Below are positions 63,200-64,000 of a DNA stretch of 64,000 nt, piece after piece; within the stretch, counting starts at the first letter, position 1; each line of letters opens with the position of its first letter. The stretch comes from Pseudoroseomonas aestuarii (lineage in GTDB: Bacteria; Pseudomonadota; Alphaproteobacteria; Acetobacterales; Acetobacteraceae): the NCBI RefSeq assembly GCF_042651065.1, contig NZ_JBHSCH010000005.1, positions 62,001 to 126,000 of the forward strand, given 5' to 3'. The notes below the pieces were generated by a model. That model searched no databases, was not told the origin of the DNA, and worked only from the letters and a program-made list of their open reading frames with translations. Position numbers and translations under genes: made by a program.

Positions 63200-63300
63200 G
63201 GGGCGGCAGGAGCAGCGCAGCATATCATCGCAAAATTTCGACAAATTCAGTTAATTGGTGAATTCTCATCCACGGATCATGTCTGAGACTCATTGCGCAG
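63200..63300. promoter_or_regulatory. AT-rich promoter region upstream of the GNAT-like gene
   Basis: This roughly 100-base patch is clearly AT-richer than anything around it. It contains an inverted repeat (AATTC...GAATT) near 63244–63264 and TTGTCG and TATGCT on the minus strand. It is probably the promoter of the GNAT-like gene. The remainder of the gap to tRNA-Glu (63301–63586) shows no gene. Confidence 0.4.
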
Positions 63301-63586
63301 CAAGGTGCTCGAGCTTGTGATCCGGGTTATCCGGTTAAGCGTCCGTAACAGAGCTGTTGCGCAGGCCCCGTCTCCGCTTGGCGGGGGCCGTGTGCGCGCG
63401 CCGCCTTGAGCAGCCAGCGCAGGCCACGGGGCGTTTACGGCAGCGCCCGAAGGTCCGCCGAACGGCCTGCCCGGCAGCCGCGGCCATGCCGCAGGCATAT
63501 GCCTCCGGCCAGGCACGGCAGCCATCGGCGGAGGATCGTTTGGGAGGATGTACAGACGCCCAGACTGGGCCAGGGCTGCAAAGCCT

Positions 63587-63662
63587 TGGCGTCCCCTAGG
63601 GGATTCGAACCCCTGTTACCGCCGTGAGAGGGCGGTGTCCTAGGCCTCTAGACGAAGGGGAC
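63587..63662 (-). tRNA. tRNA-Glu (CTC)
   Basis: This 76-base cloverleaf has an encoded CCA end, acceptor arm GTCCCCT/AGGGGAC and T-arm GGTTCGAATCC. The anticodon loop CTCTCAC gives CTC, reading the GAG glutamate codon. It lies 24 bases downstream of the DUF2256 gene on the same strand. Confidence 0.96.
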
Positions 63663-63686
63663 TGGAGGCGTCGTGTGAGGGGGCTT

Positions 63687-63911
63687 CTATCGGGTGGTGC
63701 GGCCTCGATCAAGAGGCCGAAGTTCCATTTCCGCATCCGGAACGCTTTTTTCCCGTGCCACCGCCTTGGCGGCGGGATGCCGCCCATCGCGGCAGGCCTG
63801 GCTGCAGAAGCGCACCTCATCCCACACCCGCGCCCACTTCCGGCGCCAGGCGAAAGGCCGGCCGCAGCCGGCGCAGGGCTTCTGCGGCAGGTTCGGCTTC
63901 TGGTGCGGCAT
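63687..63911 (-). CDS. DUF2256 domain-containing protein
   Basis: This 74-residue small protein has a four-cysteine zinc-ribbon-like core: Cys13 and Cys16 (CAGC), then Cys36 and Cys40 (FCSQAC). The family signature RPFAWRRKWARVWDEVRFCS is present. The function is unknown; in other genomes such genes often lie beside photolyase/cryptochrome genes. GGAGG precedes the ATG. It follows the end of another minus-strand gene by 26 bases. Confidence 0.88.
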   Translation of the reverse strand: MPHQKPNLPQKPCAGCGRPFAWRRKWARVWDEVRFCSQACRDGRHPAAKAVAREKSVPDAEMELRPLDRGRTTR

Positions 63912-63937
63912 CGGCCTCCTCCTCCGGCAGCCCGGGC

Positions 63938-64000
63938 TCACTCGCCCAGGCGGATCTCCCCGGCCACGCGCCCGCCCCGCGGATCGACCAGCAGGATCCG
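63938..64000 (-). CDS. 3' end of an unidentified gene (partial)
   Basis: The window edge cuts a minus-strand gene. The visible C-terminus reads RILLVDPRGGRVAGEIRLGE-stop. The stretch is GC-rich with good coding bias and lies 26 bases upstream of the DUF2256 gene. It is too short to name; a repetitive or propeller-like protein end is possible. Confidence 0.55.
   Translation of the reverse strand, partial: RILLVDPRGGRVAGEIRLGE

Noticed and set aside
63161..63244. Longer N-terminus for the GNAT-like protein
   Set aside because: The extra 28 residues are Cys/His/Lys-rich, unlike the family, and come from AT-rich promoter-like DNA without a ribosome site.

Overview
The window is about 64 kb of very GC-rich (roughly 70%) chromosomal DNA. 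The complete 14-gene nuo operon ending in birA, the lon–clpX–clpP–tig block, a type II citrate synthase and the tRNA sequences all point to an alphaproteobacterium. The style (Roseomonas-like pca genes, FemAB/GNAT-type protein, DUF6134 and DUF2256 proteins, CHAD protein) suggests the family Acetobacteraceae, close to Roseomonas. This placement is inferred from gene content; there is no rRNA here to confirm it. I see no insertion sequence, prophage, CRISPR array or integrase. The DNA looks like stable chromosomal backbone with some accessory modules.

Region 1–23.4 kb (almost all minus strand): ribonuclease J, a non-coding structured gap, biotin ligase, then the NADH:quinone oxidoreductase (complex I) operon nuoA to nuoN. 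Upstream of nuoA lie tRNA-Asp and tRNA-Val, HU (hupB), Lon, ClpX and ClpP. Several of these units end in clear hairpin terminators. 23.4–25.3 kb: trigger factor (tig) and tRNA-Leu. The trigger factor carries a roughly 150-residue insertion of beta-sandwich character inside its FKBP-type PPIase domain; this is the most unusual object in the window.

Region 25.4–36.4 kb: a PLP aminotransferase, a transketolase/pyruvate-dehydrogenase-E1-like enzyme, a stand-alone EAL phosphodiesterase, malonyl-CoA decarboxylase, the bifunctional NAD(P)HX repair enzyme, an ABC ATPase/permease pair without its binding protein, and a cytoplasmic globin-coupled methyl-accepting protein. 36.5–43.4 kb: a TRAP transporter (P, Q, M subunits) followed at once by pcaL (fused lactonase/decarboxylase), pcaH, pcaG and pcaB. 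This reads as one uptake-and-degradation unit for protocatechuate or a related aromatic acid.

Region 43.5–52.6 kb looks like a stress and DNA-repair block: a DUF1264 lipoprotein, two tandem paralogous lipoproteins, an Lhr-type helicase, PdeM, photolyase, a second metallophosphoesterase and two DUF2382 stress proteins. Two sites match the alphaproteobacterial general-stress (EcfG) promoter, GGAAC-N17-GTT. One of them is palindromic and sits between divergent genes. 53–64 kb: an FMN 2-hydroxyacid dehydrogenase, a membrane chemoreceptor with a TTG start, a DUF6134 protein, an SDR, a SixA phosphatase with a CHAD protein whose CYTH half is degenerate, a thermonuclease-fold protein lacking its usual acidic residues, citrate synthase, a GNAT/FemAB-like protein, tRNA-Glu, a DUF2256 zinc-ribbon-like protein and the end of an unidentified gene.
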